Assembly: GCF_000379125.1 (NCBI RefSeq)
Contig: NZ_KB900626.1
Coordinates: 1,994,667 to 2,058,666, forward strand
Source: Methylosinus sp. LW4
Lineage (GTDB): Bacteria; Pseudomonadota; Alphaproteobacteria; Rhizobiales; Beijerinckiaceae
Direction of reading: 5' to 3'
DNA: 64,000 bases
The notes below the pieces were generated by a model. The model was given only the letters and a program-made list of their open reading frames with translations. It was not told where the DNA came from and did not search any database. A program made the translations under genes and the position numbers. Positions 55,501-64,000 of the stretch are shown in pieces (position 1 is the first letter of the stretch; every line of letters starts with the position of its first letter).

Positions 55501-56202
55501 TCAACCCTCGGAATTATTTATGCGATTTCCCCACCGATCGGAGAAGATCAATTCCTTTAGCGGCAGGCGCTTGGCCCATTGCCGAATTTCGAGCTCCGGC
55601 TGCGCATAGGCTTTGGCGACGCGGCCGACGCAGAGATAGGCCACGATGGCGATGTCCGGCGGAATGTCGAGAATCGCACGTAAGTCCTGTTCTCTCAATA
55701 TGCTCACCCAGCCGACGCCGATTCCCTCCGCTCGCGCCGCCAGCCAGAAATTCTGCACCGCACAAGCGGTCGAGAGGAGATCGGCCTCGGGCTGCTGCGT
55801 GCGGCCGAGCCCCGTCCGGCCCTGCCGCGAGCGGTCGCAGGTGATGCAGATATTGAGCGGCGCCTTCAAAATCCCCTGCAGCTTCAGGCTGCGATATTGC
55901 GCGCGGCGCTCTTGCGGCAGCAGCGCCTCCTCCGCCTCGGCGGCGCGCTCGAATGCGGCGTGCACCGCCTCCCGCAAGCCGCGGTCGCGGATGAGCAGAA
56001 AGTTCCAGGGCTGCATGAAGCCCACGGATGGCGCGTGATGCGCGGCGTCGAGCAGGCGCATCACCTCCTCGTGAGACAATTCATCGGGCAGGAACTCGTC
56101 GCGAACGTCGCGGCGCGTGTGGATGGCGCGATAGACGGCGGCGCGCTCCTCCTCCGAGAATGGCGCGCTGGCGACGAGCGACGGCTCGGGATCAAAGACC
56201 AT
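55501..56202 (-). CDS. bluB: 5,6-dimethylbenzimidazole synthase (BluB)
   Basis: Turns reduced FMN into dimethylbenzimidazole, the lower ligand of cobalamin, using oxygen. The 233-residue nitroreductase-fold protein has RAIHTRRDVRDEFLPDELS, DAAHHAPSVGFMQPWNFLLIRD, TQQPEADLLSTACAVQNFWLAARAEGIGVGWVSI and LCVGRV, as in BluB. The Asp in RRDVRDEF (the proposed catalytic acid area) is present. It ends the cobK-cobQ-cobC-bluB set and overlaps the cobC end by 11 nt. Confidence 0.93.
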   Translation of the reverse strand: MVFDPEPSLVASAPFSEEERAAVYRAIHTRRDVRDEFLPDELSHEEVMRLLDAAHHAPSVGFMQPWNFLLIRDRGLREAVHAAFERAAEAEEALLPQERRAQYRSLKLQGILKAPLNICITCDRSRQGRTGLGRTQQPEADLLSTACAVQNFWLAARAEGIGVGWVSILREQDLRAILDIPPDIAIVAYLCVGRVAKAYAQPELEIRQWAKRLPLKELIFSDRWGNRINNSEG

Positions 56203-57220
56203 TTCGTCCGCTCTCCAATGCGCGCTCCAGCCGTTCCCAGGCCACAGGCTCAGCCGGCAGGCCGAAACGGAGCCGATCCGGCCGCTCGCCGAACCTTCGC
56301 GTCAATATGCCGCGCCGGGCGAGATGGGCAAACCATCGATCCGCCGCCGCATGCCGAACGAGCCGAAAAAGCGACGTTCCGCCAATGATCTCGAAGCTCG
56401 ATGCGGCGAGCAGTCCGTCGAGCCGGGCGGCGTCCTGCGCCAGCGCGACGCCGCGGGCCGCGAGCCAGGGCGCATCGGCGAGCGCCGCCGCGCCGATCGC
56501 CAGCGCCGGGCCGGAGACGCTCCAGGGTCCGAGCGCCGCCCGCAACGGCTCGGCGAGCGCCGCGCCGCAGAGGGCGAAGCCGAGCCGCACGCCCGGCAGC
56601 CCATAGGTCTTGCCAAAGGACCGCAAGAGCAGGAGGCCCTCCTCCCCCGCGCGCGGCGCGAGGCTGGCCTCGGCGGGAAGAAAATCGGCGAAAGCCTCGT
56701 CGACGATCAGCAGCCCGCCCTTCGCCGCCATGGCGCGCGCGGTCTCGGCGAGGCGCGCGGCGGGCTCGAGGCGGCCGTCGGGATTATTGGGATTGACGAC
56801 GACGCCGATCTCGGCCGCCGCGATCTCCTCCAATGTCTCCACCCGCGCGACCTCGGCGCCGGCGGCGCGCCAGGCGGCCGCATGCTCCTCATAAGTGAGG
56901 CCGAGGACGGCGACCCGCGCCGCCGGCCTCATGCGCGGCAGGCATTGAATGAAAGCCTGCGTCCCCGCCCCCGCGACTGCCTGCGCCGTCGGCCCGGCGC
57001 GATAGGCGACGGCCGCGACGCGCTCCAGCGCGGCCAGCGCAGCGACATCCGGCAGGCGGGTGAAAACCTCCGGCGCGAGCGGCGGAAACGGATAGGGATA
57101 GGGGCTGACGCCAGTCGAGAGATCGATCCAGGGCTCCGGCGCCTCTGGAAATAGCGCCCGCGCGAGATCGAGCCGGCCCCCATGCAGGATCGGCGGCAGG
57201 ATCGGCGGCGAAGCGCTCAT
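56192..57220 (-). CDS. cobC: Threonine-phosphate decarboxylase (CobC)
   Basis: Makes the aminopropanol phosphate that links the nucleotide loop of cobalamin. The 342-residue PLP enzyme of the histidinol-phosphate aminotransferase fold has [17 protein letters not shown] and [14 protein letters not shown] at the N-terminus, [32 protein letters not shown] and the PLP lysine in [16 protein letters not shown]. It overlaps cobQ by 4 nt (ATGA) and bluB by 11 nt, so the set is translationally coupled. Confidence 0.93.
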   Translation of the reverse strand: MSASPPILPPILHGGRLDLARALFPEAPEPWIDLSTGVSPYPYPFPPLAPEVFTRLPDVAALAALERVAAVAYRAGPTAQAVAGAGTQAFIQCLPRMRPAARVAVLGLTYEEHAAAWRAAGAEVARVETLEEIAAAEIGVVVNPNNPDGRLEPAARLAETARAMAAKGGLLIVDEAFADFLPAEASLAPRAGEEGLLLLRSFGKTYGLPGVRLGFALCGAALAEPLRAALGPWSVSGPALAIGAAALADAPWLAARGVALAQDAARLDGLLAASSFEIIGGTSLFRLVRHAAADRWFAHLARRGILTRRFGERPDRLRFGLPAEPVAWERLERALESGRNGL

Positions 57221-58674
57221 CGCGCCAGCTCCAAAAGCGCATCCACGTCCAAATGGCGCTCGAAATGTTCGGCGAGGCCATCGAGCGTCGCCTCGATCGA
57301 CTGCTCATAGGCGAGGTCCGAGGCGCGCGCGCCGTGATCGCGCAGAAAGGCGGCGCGCAGAGAATCATCGGCGAAAAAGCCATGCACATAGACGCCGGCG
57401 CAGCGCCCATCCGTCGAAACCGCGCCGTCGCGCCGCCCATCCTCGAAGCGCAGCAGCGGACGCGTGCAATCTGGCCCCTCCGTGCGGCCGGCGTGCATCT
57501 CATAGCCGTAGAAGGGGATATTGTCGGCGATGGTCGCGCCTCTCACCTGCTGCAGCACTTTCTCGGTCTCGAAGACCGTCTCCATATCGAGGAGGCCGAG
57601 CCCCTCCACCGCGCCGGGCGGACCCTCGAGCCCCTGCGGATCGGCGATGCGGCGGCCCATCATCTGATAGCCGCCGCAAATGCCGAAGACGCGCCCGCCG
57701 CGACGAATATGCGCGGCGAGGTCTATGTGCCAGCCGGCCGCGCGGAAGGCCGAAAGATCGGCGATCGTCGCCTTGGAGCCCGGCAGGATCACGAGCCGCG
57801 CCTCCGCCGGCAGCGGCTCGCCCGGCCGCACCAGAATGAAACGCACGCCGGGCTCCGCCCGCAGCGGATCGAGATCGTCGAAATTGGCGATATTGGGCAG
57901 CAGCGGCGCGGCGATGGTCAGGCCGCCCTCCCCGTCCGAGGCGCCGGCGCGCAGGCCGAAAGCGTCCTCCGCCGGCAGACGCGCGGCGTCGGCGAAAAAA
58001 GGCGCGAGGCCGAGCGGCCGCCAGCCGGTGCGCTCGGCGATGAAGCGCATGCCTTCGTCGAAGAGCGAGGGGTCGCCGCGGAATTTATTGACGATGAAGC
58101 CGCGGATCAGCGCTTCATCCTCTGGATCGAGCACGGCCTTGCAGCCCACGAGCTGCGCGATGACGCCGCCGCGGTCGATATCGCCGACCAGCACGACCGG
58201 GACGTCGACGCGGCGAGCGAAGCCCATATTGGCGATGTCATTGGCGCGCAGATTGATCTCCGCCGCGCTGCCCGCGCCTTCGACCAGCACGATATCGCAG
58301 CTCGCGCGCAGGCGCTCATAGCTCTCCAGCACGGCGGACATGAGCCCCGCCTTCCATTGCTGATAGTCGCGCGCGCGCGCCGAGCCGACGATCTTTCCGC
58401 GCAGCACGACTTGCGCGCCGGCGGCGCCCTGCGGCTTCAGCAGCACGGGATTCATATCGGCGGTCGGCGCGAGACGGGCGGCGCGCGCCTGCAGCGCCTG
58501 GGCGCGGCCGATCTCGGCGCCGTCCGCCGTCACCGCGGCGTTGTTGGACATATTCTGCGGCTTGAAGGGCGCGACGCGATAGCCGCGCCGTGTGAGCGCG
58601 CGCGCGAGGCCGGCGACGACCAGCGATTTGCCGACATCCGACCCCGTGCCTTGGAACATCAGAGCGACGCTCAT
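57217..58674 (-). CDS. cobQ: Cobyric acid synthase (CobQ)
   Basis: Amidates adenosylcobyrinic acid a,c-diamide at four positions, using glutamine and ATP. The 485-residue protein has the P-loop-like start [51 protein letters not shown] and a C-terminal class I glutaminase-like half with [15 protein letters not shown], which provides the Cys, and later [10 protein letters not shown] with the His. Start adjoins the cobK stop without a gap. Confidence 0.96.
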   Translation of the reverse strand: MSVALMFQGTGSDVGKSLVVAGLARALTRRGYRVAPFKPQNMSNNAAVTADGAEIGRAQALQARAARLAPTADMNPVLLKPQGAAGAQVVLRGKIVGSARARDYQQWKAGLMSAVLESYERLRASCDIVLVEGAGSAAEINLRANDIANMGFARRVDVPVVLVGDIDRGGVIAQLVGCKAVLDPEDEALIRGFIVNKFRGDPSLFDEGMRFIAERTGWRPLGLAPFFADAARLPAEDAFGLRAGASDGEGGLTIAAPLLPNIANFDDLDPLRAEPGVRFILVRPGEPLPAEARLVILPGSKATIADLSAFRAAGWHIDLAAHIRRGGRVFGICGGYQMMGRRIADPQGLEGPPGAVEGLGLLDMETVFETEKVLQQVRGATIADNIPFYGYEMHAGRTEGPDCTRPLLRFEDGRRDGAVSTDGRCAGVYVHGFFADDSLRAAFLRDHGARASDLAYEQSIEATLDGLAEHFERHLDVDALLELAR

Positions 58675-59478
58675 CTAGGCCGCCTCGCAAAAGAGAAAAT
58701 CGACGGCCGCCGCGACGTCATGAACGATGCGCGCCGCGCCGCCGCGCGGCGGCGTGACCATCACGACCGGCAGGCCGAGCATGCGCGCGGCTTCGATCTT
58801 CGCATAGGTCTCGCGGCCGCCGCTGTTCTTGGAGACGACGACGTCGATCGCCGAGGCGCGCATCAGGGACAATTCGCTCTCGACTGTGAAAGGACCGCGC
58901 TCCAGGATCAATTGGTAGCGTTGCGGTAGATCGTTCTCCTGCGGCTGATCGATCGTTCGGATCAGATAATAATGCTGCGGCGCACACAGAAAATCCGCGA
59001 GCCCCAGACGGCCGATGGTGAGAAAGACGCGCCGCGGCGCCTCGCCCAGCGCCGCCACCGCGCCGGCATTGTCCGCGACCTCGATCCAGCGATCCCCCTC
59101 CACAGCGCTCCAAGGCGCGCGCGTGTAGACCAGCAGCGGCAGGCCGAGCGCCGCACAGGCCGCGCGCGCATTGGCGGAAATTCGCGCCGCGAAAGGATGG
59201 GTGGCGTCGATCACGCGCTCGATGCGCTCCTCGACGAGATAGCGCGTCAGCCCCTCGACGCCGCCGAAGCCGCCGATGCGGACTGGCAGCGGCGAGGCGA
59301 GCGGCGCGCTGGTGCGGCCGGCCAGCGAGACCACCGCATGAAGGCGCGCGTCGCCGGCGAGACGAGCGGCGAGCGCGCGCGCCTCGCTGGTTCCGCCCAG
59401 AATGAGCGCCCGGATCGGCCCGGCCTTTTGCCGCAGCGCAGCGAGGGGCGCCGCGGCCGGCGTATTGGTCTGAGGCAT
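58675..59478 (-). CDS. cobK: Precorrin-6A reductase (CobK)
   Basis: NADPH-dependent reduction of precorrin-6A in the aerobic corrin pathway. The 267-residue protein has ALILGGTSEARALAARLAG near 24-42, DATHPFAARISANA near 91-104, FLTIGRLGLADF and the C-terminal VVSKNSGGRETYAKIEAARMLGLPVVMV, all diagnostic. It is the first gene of this run on the minus strand. Core ring-modifying cob genes are not in the window, and no cobalamin riboswitch was seen in the short gap upstream. Confidence 0.95.
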   Translation of the reverse strand: MPQTNTPAAAPLAALRQKAGPIRALILGGTSEARALAARLAGDARLHAVVSLAGRTSAPLASPLPVRIGGFGGVEGLTRYLVEERIERVIDATHPFAARISANARAACAALGLPLLVYTRAPWSAVEGDRWIEVADNAGAVAALGEAPRRVFLTIGRLGLADFLCAPQHYYLIRTIDQPQENDLPQRYQLILERGPFTVESELSLMRASAIDVVVSKNSGGRETYAKIEAARMLGLPVVMVTPPRGGAARIVHDVAAAVDFLFCEAA

Positions 59479-59526
59479 GGCTTAGCCCTATACTCCCGCC
59501 CGTGATTATTCAAACGGAGGCTCGAG
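59479..59526. promoter_or_regulatory. Short divergent promoter region, cobK / DUF2147
   Basis: 48 nt between two outward-facing genes. On the minus strand TTGAAT and TATAGG, 15 nt apart, could drive cobK. On the plus strand TATACT (59489-59494) could serve as a -10 for DUF2147. The gap is too short for a cobalamin riboswitch. Confidence 0.35.
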
Positions 59527-59925
59527 ATGAAGCGGTCCTGGATATGCGCGTCGATTTTTTCTGTCGTCGCGACCGCGGCGCTCGCCGATCCGATCGGCGA
59601 GTGGCGCGTCGCCGACGGCACCGCGCATATTCAGATCAGCCGCTGCGGGCAAGCGATCTGCGGCAAGATCGCCTGGCTCTCCGAGAAGGGCGTCGACGAG
59701 AACAATCCCGACCCCCGCCAGCGCAAGCGCTCTTTGCTCGGCCTGCCGATCCTGAATCTGAAGCCGACCGGCGACAATCAATGGACCGGCACCATCTATA
59801 ACGCCAAGGACGGCCAGAGCTACGCCGCGAGCCTCGCGCTGCGCAGCGAGAAGGTGCTGCTGCTCGAGGGCTGCGTCAATGGCACCAATATCTGCGGCGG
59901 CGAGGAGTGGACGCGGGTGCGCTGA
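59527..59925 (+). CDS. DUF2147 exported protein (second copy)
   Basis: A 132-residue protein with a perfect GGAGG 6 nt before the ATG. Signal peptide MKRSWICASIFSVVATAALA, then the mature domain DPIGEWRVADGTAHIQISRCGQAICGKIAWLSE, YNAKDGQSYAASLALRSEKVLLLEGCVNGTNICGGEEWTRV. Two Cys pairs are conserved. It is a full-length classical DUF2147 protein, closer to the family type than the hpnN-linked copy. It lies between cobK and the convergent fadD-type gene. Confidence 0.9.
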   Translation: MKRSWICASIFSVVATAALADPIGEWRVADGTAHIQISRCGQAICGKIAWLSEKGVDENNPDPRQRKRSLLGLPILNLKPTGDNQWTGTIYNAKDGQSYAASLALRSEKVLLLEGCVNGTNICGGEEWTRVR

Positions 59926-59953
59926 GCGGCTGGCGCGCTTTCTGCGCGCCGCT

Positions 59954-61663
59954 CTATTTCCCCCGCGCGAGATACTCCTCCTTCAGAACGCGGCGCAGAA
60001 CCTTGCCGACATTGGTCTTGGGCAGGCTGTCGCGGAACTCGAAATGGCGCGGCGCCTTGTAATGCGTCAGCGTCTCGCGGCAGAAGTCATGCAGCTCCTT
60101 GCCGGTGACGCTGGGATCGCGCGGCACGATGAAGGCGAGCGCCGCCTCGCCCGAATGCGGATCGGGAATGCCGATCACCGCCGCCTCGCTGACCTTGGGG
60201 TGGCGCGTCAGCACATTCTCGACTTCATTGGGATAGACGTTGAAGCCGGAGACGAGGATCATCTCCTTGAGACGATCGACGATCTTCATCAGTCCATCCG
60301 GCATCATCACGGCGACGTCGCCGGTGCGCAAAAAGCCGTCCTCCGTCGTCGCGGCGGCGGTCTCCTCCGGCCGGTTCCAATAGCCGGCCATCACTTGCGG
60401 ACCTTTGACGCAGAGCTCGCCGCGCTCGCCGAAAGGCGCGGGCTCGCCGGAAGGCAGGCGGATCGACACTTGCGTCGAGGGATAGGGATAGCCGATGGCG
60501 CCGGAAAATTCGACGAGATCGGGCCGGTTGCAGGTGATGACCGGCGAGGTCTCCGAAAGGCCATAGCCTTCGATGATGGGATGGCCGGTGATCTCCTTCC
60601 ATTTGCGCGCGACGACGTCTTGCGTCGCCATGCCGCCGGAGATGCAGAAGATGAGATCGGAGAAATCGACGCGCCGAAAATCGGGATGATTGGCGAGCGC
60701 CGCATAGAGCGTGTTGACGCCGGAGATCATGGTGAAGCGCGATTTGCGCAGCGTCTTCACGAAGCCGGGAATATCGCGCGGATTGGCGATGAGCAGGCAG
60801 GAGCCGCCGATCTTCACGATCAGCAGGCAGCAGGCGGTGAGGCCGAAGATGTGATAGAGCGGCAGCGCCGTCACCATCACCTGATCGAGCGGCGTCGGCA
60901 GATAGGGACAGAGCCAAGCGGCCGATTGCGTGACATTGGCCGCTATGTTGCGATGCCGCAGCATCGCGCCCTTGGCGACGCCGGTGGTGCCGCCGGTATA
61001 TTGCAGAAAGGCGAGATCGTCCGGGCCGACGTCGGCGTCGCGCAGCGGCGCCACGGCGCCTTCGCACAGCACGCGCGAGAAGCGCAGGCTCTGCGGCAGG
61101 CGATAGCGCCGCACGGCGCATTTCACATAGCGCGAGATGAAATTCACGATCGGGCCGCGCAGGCCGAGAAGATCGCCCGGAGCGATGACGACGGCTTTCT
61201 CGAGGCTCATCGACGGCCATGCGGCCTCGACGGTGTGCGCGAAATTCTCGAGCACGAAGATCATGCGCGCGCCGGAATCCTCGATCTGATGGGCGAGCTC
61301 CTTGGGCGTGTAGAGCGGATTGACGTTGACGACGACCGCGCCCGTGAAAAGCACGCCGAAGATCAAGGGCGGATAGGCCATCACATTGGGCGCCATGATC
61401 GCGATGCGATCGCCCTTGGCGATTCCCTGCGATTGCAGCCAAGCCGCGATCGAGCGCGCGGCGTTGCCGAATTCCGCATAGGTGAGCTTGGCGCCGAAGC
61501 TCTCGAGAGCGGTGCGGCCGGAAAATTCGACGACGCTCTGGCGGAACATGTCCACGAGGGTCGAATAGCTCGCCGGGTCGATCTCGGCAGGCACGAAAGG
61601 CGGATAAGACGCGACCCAGGGACGGGTGGCGTAAGGGTCCGACGCGAGAGTGGCGGCAGTCAT
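59954..61663 (-). CDS. fadD: Long-chain fatty-acid--CoA ligase (FadD type)
   Basis: ATP-dependent activation of fatty acids to acyl-CoA. The 569-residue AMP-binding enzyme has the P-loop LQYTGGTTGVAKGAMLRHRN, the A5 core GYGLSETSPV, the A7 area FLRTGDVAVMMPDGLMKIVDRLKEMILVSGFNVYP and the C-terminal lysine segment TNVGKVLRRVLKEEY. The length and linker are typical of FadD. It stands alone on this strand; the 202-nt gap upstream shows nothing obvious. Confidence 0.93.
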   Translation of the reverse strand: MTAATLASDPYATRPWVASYPPFVPAEIDPASYSTLVDMFRQSVVEFSGRTALESFGAKLTYAEFGNAARSIAAWLQSQGIAKGDRIAIMAPNVMAYPPLIFGVLFTGAVVVNVNPLYTPKELAHQIEDSGARMIFVLENFAHTVEAAWPSMSLEKAVVIAPGDLLGLRGPIVNFISRYVKCAVRRYRLPQSLRFSRVLCEGAVAPLRDADVGPDDLAFLQYTGGTTGVAKGAMLRHRNIAANVTQSAAWLCPYLPTPLDQVMVTALPLYHIFGLTACCLLIVKIGGSCLLIANPRDIPGFVKTLRKSRFTMISGVNTLYAALANHPDFRRVDFSDLIFCISGGMATQDVVARKWKEITGHPIIEGYGLSETSPVITCNRPDLVEFSGAIGYPYPSTQVSIRLPSGEPAPFGERGELCVKGPQVMAGYWNRPEETAAATTEDGFLRTGDVAVMMPDGLMKIVDRLKEMILVSGFNVYPNEVENVLTRHPKVSEAAVIGIPDPHSGEAALAFIVPRDPSVTGKELHDFCRETLTHYKAPRHFEFRDSLPKTNVGKVLRRVLKEEYLARGK

Positions 61664-61865
61664 TCGTGGCCTCCGGGCATGGGCGCGATCGACCGCGGCC
61701 CAGCGGTCCGCTCAATGGATTAGCGTTTGCTCGGGATAGCGACAACTCGGGACAGCGCAATCCACACACGAAAATATAGCGCGCCGCGGGCGCGAGCGCA
61801 GCCCCGCGCGCGCGACGATCGTCGTCGCAGCGCAGCATCGCTGCCGCTCGCGAAATTGAAAGCCT

Positions 61866-62897
61866 TCAGGCGCCGACGGCGCGCGCGCCGAGCAGCAACG
61901 CGAGGCCGAAAGCGAGCACGAGGAGAGCGGCGAGCAGCTCGCCCGCGCGCAGCAGCGTCTCCGCGCGCGACGATCTGCGCGCGGCGAGACGCGCGGCGAA
62001 ATCCTTGGCGAAGACCGCCGTCGCCGCCAAGGCGCCGGTGGTGATCGCCGTGCCGGCGGACATCAGCAGCGTCGCTCCTGCGCCGGCTATGAAGACGCCT
62101 TGTGACAGTGTGAAGACGAGCACGAGAATGGCGCCAGAGCAGGGACGAAGCCCCGCCGCGACGACCGTCCCCAGCGCATCGCCCCAACGAAAGCCGGCGC
62201 CGAGCCGAGCGGCGTCGATCGCATGCATATGGCCGCAGTCCGGCCCGTGAACATGGCCGGGATCGTCGTCGACCGCTTCGCAGGCGAAGGCGCCGCGGCG
62301 CGCGACGGCGAGGACGGGCGCCGGCTCCCGCAGCGCGGCGAGCAGCGCGCGCCCTTTCACATAGGCGAGGCGCGCGCCCACGGCGGCGATGGCGGCGTAG
62401 CTCGCCGTCTCGATCCATGTCGCCGCCTCGGTCATGCGCTGCGCGGTGAAGCCGAAGAGAATGGCCGCCACGCCGACGAGCGCGATGGCCACCACGCCCT
62501 GCAGCAGCGCCGCCAGGGCGGCGAGCGTCAGCCCGCGCTTCAGCGCCGTTTCATTGGCGATCATATAGGAGGCGAGCACGGCCTTGCCATGGCCCGGTCC
62601 GGCGGCGTGAAAAACGCCATAGGCGAAGCTCGCGGCCGCCAGAGGGAAGAAGGCGCTGTTGTCTGTTTTCAGCGCGCGCGCGGCGTTCTGCAGCTCCAAA
62701 TGGAATTTGCTCTGCCAGGCGAGCAGCAGGCCGGCGAGGCCGCTCGCCGCGCCCACTGGGCCTTCCGAAGGGCCGACGGCGAAAGGATGACGCGCGGCCT
62801 GCGCCAGCGCGACGTCCTGCGACAGCGCGAGCGCGGCCAGCGCCAGGACCAGGGCCGGGAGGAGGAGCAGCGCGCGACTCCGCGGCGAAACCCTCAC
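61866..62897 (-). CDS. Nickel/cobalt transporter, NicO (RcnA-like) family
   Basis: A 343-residue membrane protein whose GTG start overlaps the DUF1007 stop by 4 nt. It has the NicO signature HAAGPGHGKAVLASYMIANE near 99-118 and the second conserved box GLRPCSGAILVLVFTLSQG, with six or more helices and a His/Asp-rich loop (DDDPGHVHGPDCGHMHAID, about 213-231) that could bind metal. RcnA proteins export and NicO homologues can import Ni/Co. Pairing with DUF1007, and the cob genes about 3 kb away, favour cobalt or nickel uptake. Confidence 0.88.
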   Translation of the reverse strand: MRVSPRSRALLLLPALVLALAALALSQDVALAQAARHPFAVGPSEGPVGAASGLAGLLLAWQSKFHLELQNAARALKTDNSAFFPLAAASFAYGVFHAAGPGHGKAVLASYMIANETALKRGLTLAALAALLQGVVAIALVGVAAILFGFTAQRMTEAATWIETASYAAIAAVGARLAYVKGRALLAALREPAPVLAVARRGAFACEAVDDDPGHVHGPDCGHMHAIDAARLGAGFRWGDALGTVVAAGLRPCSGAILVLVFTLSQGVFIAGAGATLLMSAGTAITTGALAATAVFAKDFAARLAARRSSRAETLLRAGELLAALLVLAFGLALLLGARAVGA

Positions 62898-63538
62898 GGG
62901 CAGGCCACGACGATGCGCGCGGCGAGCTTCATGCCGAAATCGGCGCCGGGCGACATATTGGCGAAAAAGGCTTCGCTGAGCTTTTGCGTGTCGACGGCGA
63001 GCAACGGCTTCGGCTCCACGACGCTGGTGGAGCAGCCCGCCGGCGCACCGGCGAGAGTTACCGGATTTTGCTTCTCGAGATCGAAGGCGACGAAATAGGT
63101 CGGATCATAAGTCTGGAAGGAGAAAGGCTTTTGCGCCGGCAGCGGCTTTTCCAGCGGCAGAGTGAAATGCATGGTGACGATGCGCTTGTCGTCGGCCTCG
63201 AGCCACACATCCTCGGGCGGGCCGAAGGCGGCCTTGGCGTTCTGATATTTCGCGAAGGTGAAATAGTCGAATTCGGCGAGCGATTCGGCGTTGGTCTTGG
63301 CGAGCGGCGCGAGCTCCTCGCGGCTCGGCGGCTTGCCGTCCTTGCCGAGCCCTTGCAGCGCGAAGGCGGAATACATCTCGTCGAAGGTCCAGGCGTGGCG
63401 CACGCCCTTGATCTTGCCGTCAGGCGTGAACACGATCTCGCTGCGCATGGCGACCCACACATGCGGATGCGCGACGGCCGGGACGGCGGCGAGCGCCATG
63501 GCGAGGGTCAGCGAAGCGAATGCGAATCTTCTCGGCAT
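62894..63538 (-). CDS. DUF1007 periplasmic protein, Ni/Co uptake partner
   Basis: From the ATG at 63538 the product has 214 residues. The signal peptide MPRRFAFASLTLAMALAAVPAVA is followed by HPHVWVAMRSEIVF, giving an HPHVWV metal-binding-type start, then DEMYSAFALQGLG and a Cys near the end. DUF1007 proteins frequently pair with NicO permeases in gene clusters and may hand over metal. It overlaps the permease start by 4 nt. The frame is open up to 63895, but the downstream ATG with the signal peptide is clearly the real start. Confidence 0.9.
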   Translation of the reverse strand: MPRRFAFASLTLAMALAAVPAVAHPHVWVAMRSEIVFTPDGKIKGVRHAWTFDEMYSAFALQGLGKDGKPPSREELAPLAKTNAESLAEFDYFTFAKYQNAKAAFGPPEDVWLEADDKRIVTMHFTLPLEKPLPAQKPFSFQTYDPTYFVAFDLEKQNPVTLAGAPAGCSTSVVEPKPLLAVDTQKLSEAFFANMSPGADFGMKLAARIVVACP

Positions 63539-64000
63539 AGGGGCTCTCGCCTCGGTGGGGCGCGGCGCTCTCGCGAATCGCTCCCGCTCCGAGCGCGGAG
63601 GCTGTAGTCGCGGAAGGCGGCGGAAACAGGGCCGGACGCGCTGTTTCGACAGCTTTTTCGGCGCCCGCGAAGGCTCGCTTGCTGGCGTCGCTCGTCGTGA
63701 CGTATAATGCCACGCCCGGCGCCGCAAGGACAAGCCGGGCGGGTCGCGCCGGGGGCGGCGGCGGCCATCCCTCGCGGATGGGATACGGATTTTCACGGAT
63801 GAGGAGGACGGGAGTCTTTCCGCCGACGCGCAAATCCGCAATATGACTCTTTCGAAAGCGCCTCGCGCGAGAGCTTTCGAGCGGCAACGCTTCATAGGGG
63901 GAGCGGGCCTCGCGCCCCTCTCCGAGACGATGACGTCGCGCGGCCCTGCGCGAGCGGGGCTCCCCGCGAGGGTCGCGCCGAGCGAGGAGAGAATACGTAT
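63539..64000. other. Window end without certain gene
   Basis: The 462 nt contain the promoter region of the DUF1007-NicO pair (a TTATAC-like -10 lies near 63705 on the minus strand), a GGAGGACGGG purine tract near 63804, a 7-bp inverted repeat CGAAAGC/GCTTTCG (63853-63879) and a frame open from an ATG at 63844 to the window edge (MTLSKAPRARAFERQRFI). The last may be the start of a gene outside the window, but it has no clear ribosome-binding site. Confidence 0.4.

Noticed and set aside
63844..64000. Open plus-strand frame at the window end
   Set aside because: No clear ribosome-binding site or domain; kept only as a remark in the intergenic entry.

Overview
The window is GC-rich, densely packed chromosomal DNA from an alphaproteobacterium, most likely of the order Hyphomicrobiales (Rhizobiales). 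A methanotroph-like Methylosinus/Methylocystis/Beijerinckiaceae relative is my best guess, by inference only. Pointers are a hopanoid RND transporter (HpnN), IalB- and DUF1674-type alphaproteobacterial proteins, an EI-Ntr (ptsP) PTS, ubiG and lysC side by side, an aerobic cobalamin branch (cobK, cobQ, cobC, bluB), and many short palindromic intergenic repeats. I see no phage, insertion sequence, CRISPR array, rRNA or tRNA gene.

Layout. 0-2 kb: the 5' part of a TolC-family gene, running off the left edge, behind a PCMT-like methyltransferase. 2-4.5 kb: an Rrf2 regulator divergent from an AsnC/Lrp regulator and cysK, with a clear terminator after cysK. 4.5-6.6 kb: a small membrane protein, pyrB and an SH3b secreted protein. 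6.6-11.3 kb: the NAD de novo pathway (nadA, a DUF4202 gene, nadB, nadC) behind two near-identical palindromic operators. 11.3-15 kb: YdjC/ChbG-like deacetylase, polyprenyl-phosphate-type glycosyltransferase and murJ (cell-envelope lipid carriers). 15-20.8 kb: DUF2267, lysC, ubiG, a TPR-methyltransferase, an unknown protein and a secreted IalB protein. 20.9-21.6 kb: an AT-richer orphan gene. 21.6-32.5 kb: an O-methyltransferase, ligA, a degenerate GGDEF/EAL membrane protein, ptsP, prfA and UPF0158. 32.6-36.3 kb: a small secreted protein, an activator lacking AAA+, and a porin with a 600-bp leader region. 36.3-42.1 kb: purH, GIY-YIG, a heparinase-family protein, an RsmB-like rRNA methyltransferase and an SDHAF4-like protein. 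42.2-55 kb: hpnN-DUF2147, then a complete tripartite RND efflux operon (outer-membrane lipoprotein, adaptor, two permeases). 55-59.5 kb: late cobalamin genes cobK-cobQ-cobC-bluB. 59.5-64 kb: DUF2147, fadD and a NicO/DUF1007 nickel-cobalt importer pair.

How it fits together. NAD synthesis has its own probable repressor circuit (TATGCTC-N5-GAGCATA sites flanking a hairpin). The cobalamin cluster sits 3 kb from a Ni/Co permease and its periplasmic partner, suggesting cobalt supply for the same pathway. Envelope functions dominate the rest. Most gene calls rest on recognisable family motifs. Operators, promoters and palindromes were read by eye and need comparative or experimental support. I found no obvious undescribed multi-gene system. 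The points most worth following are the nad operators with DUF4202, the AAA-less activator next to a palindrome and a porin, the orphan low-GC gene, and the shared palindromic repeat families.
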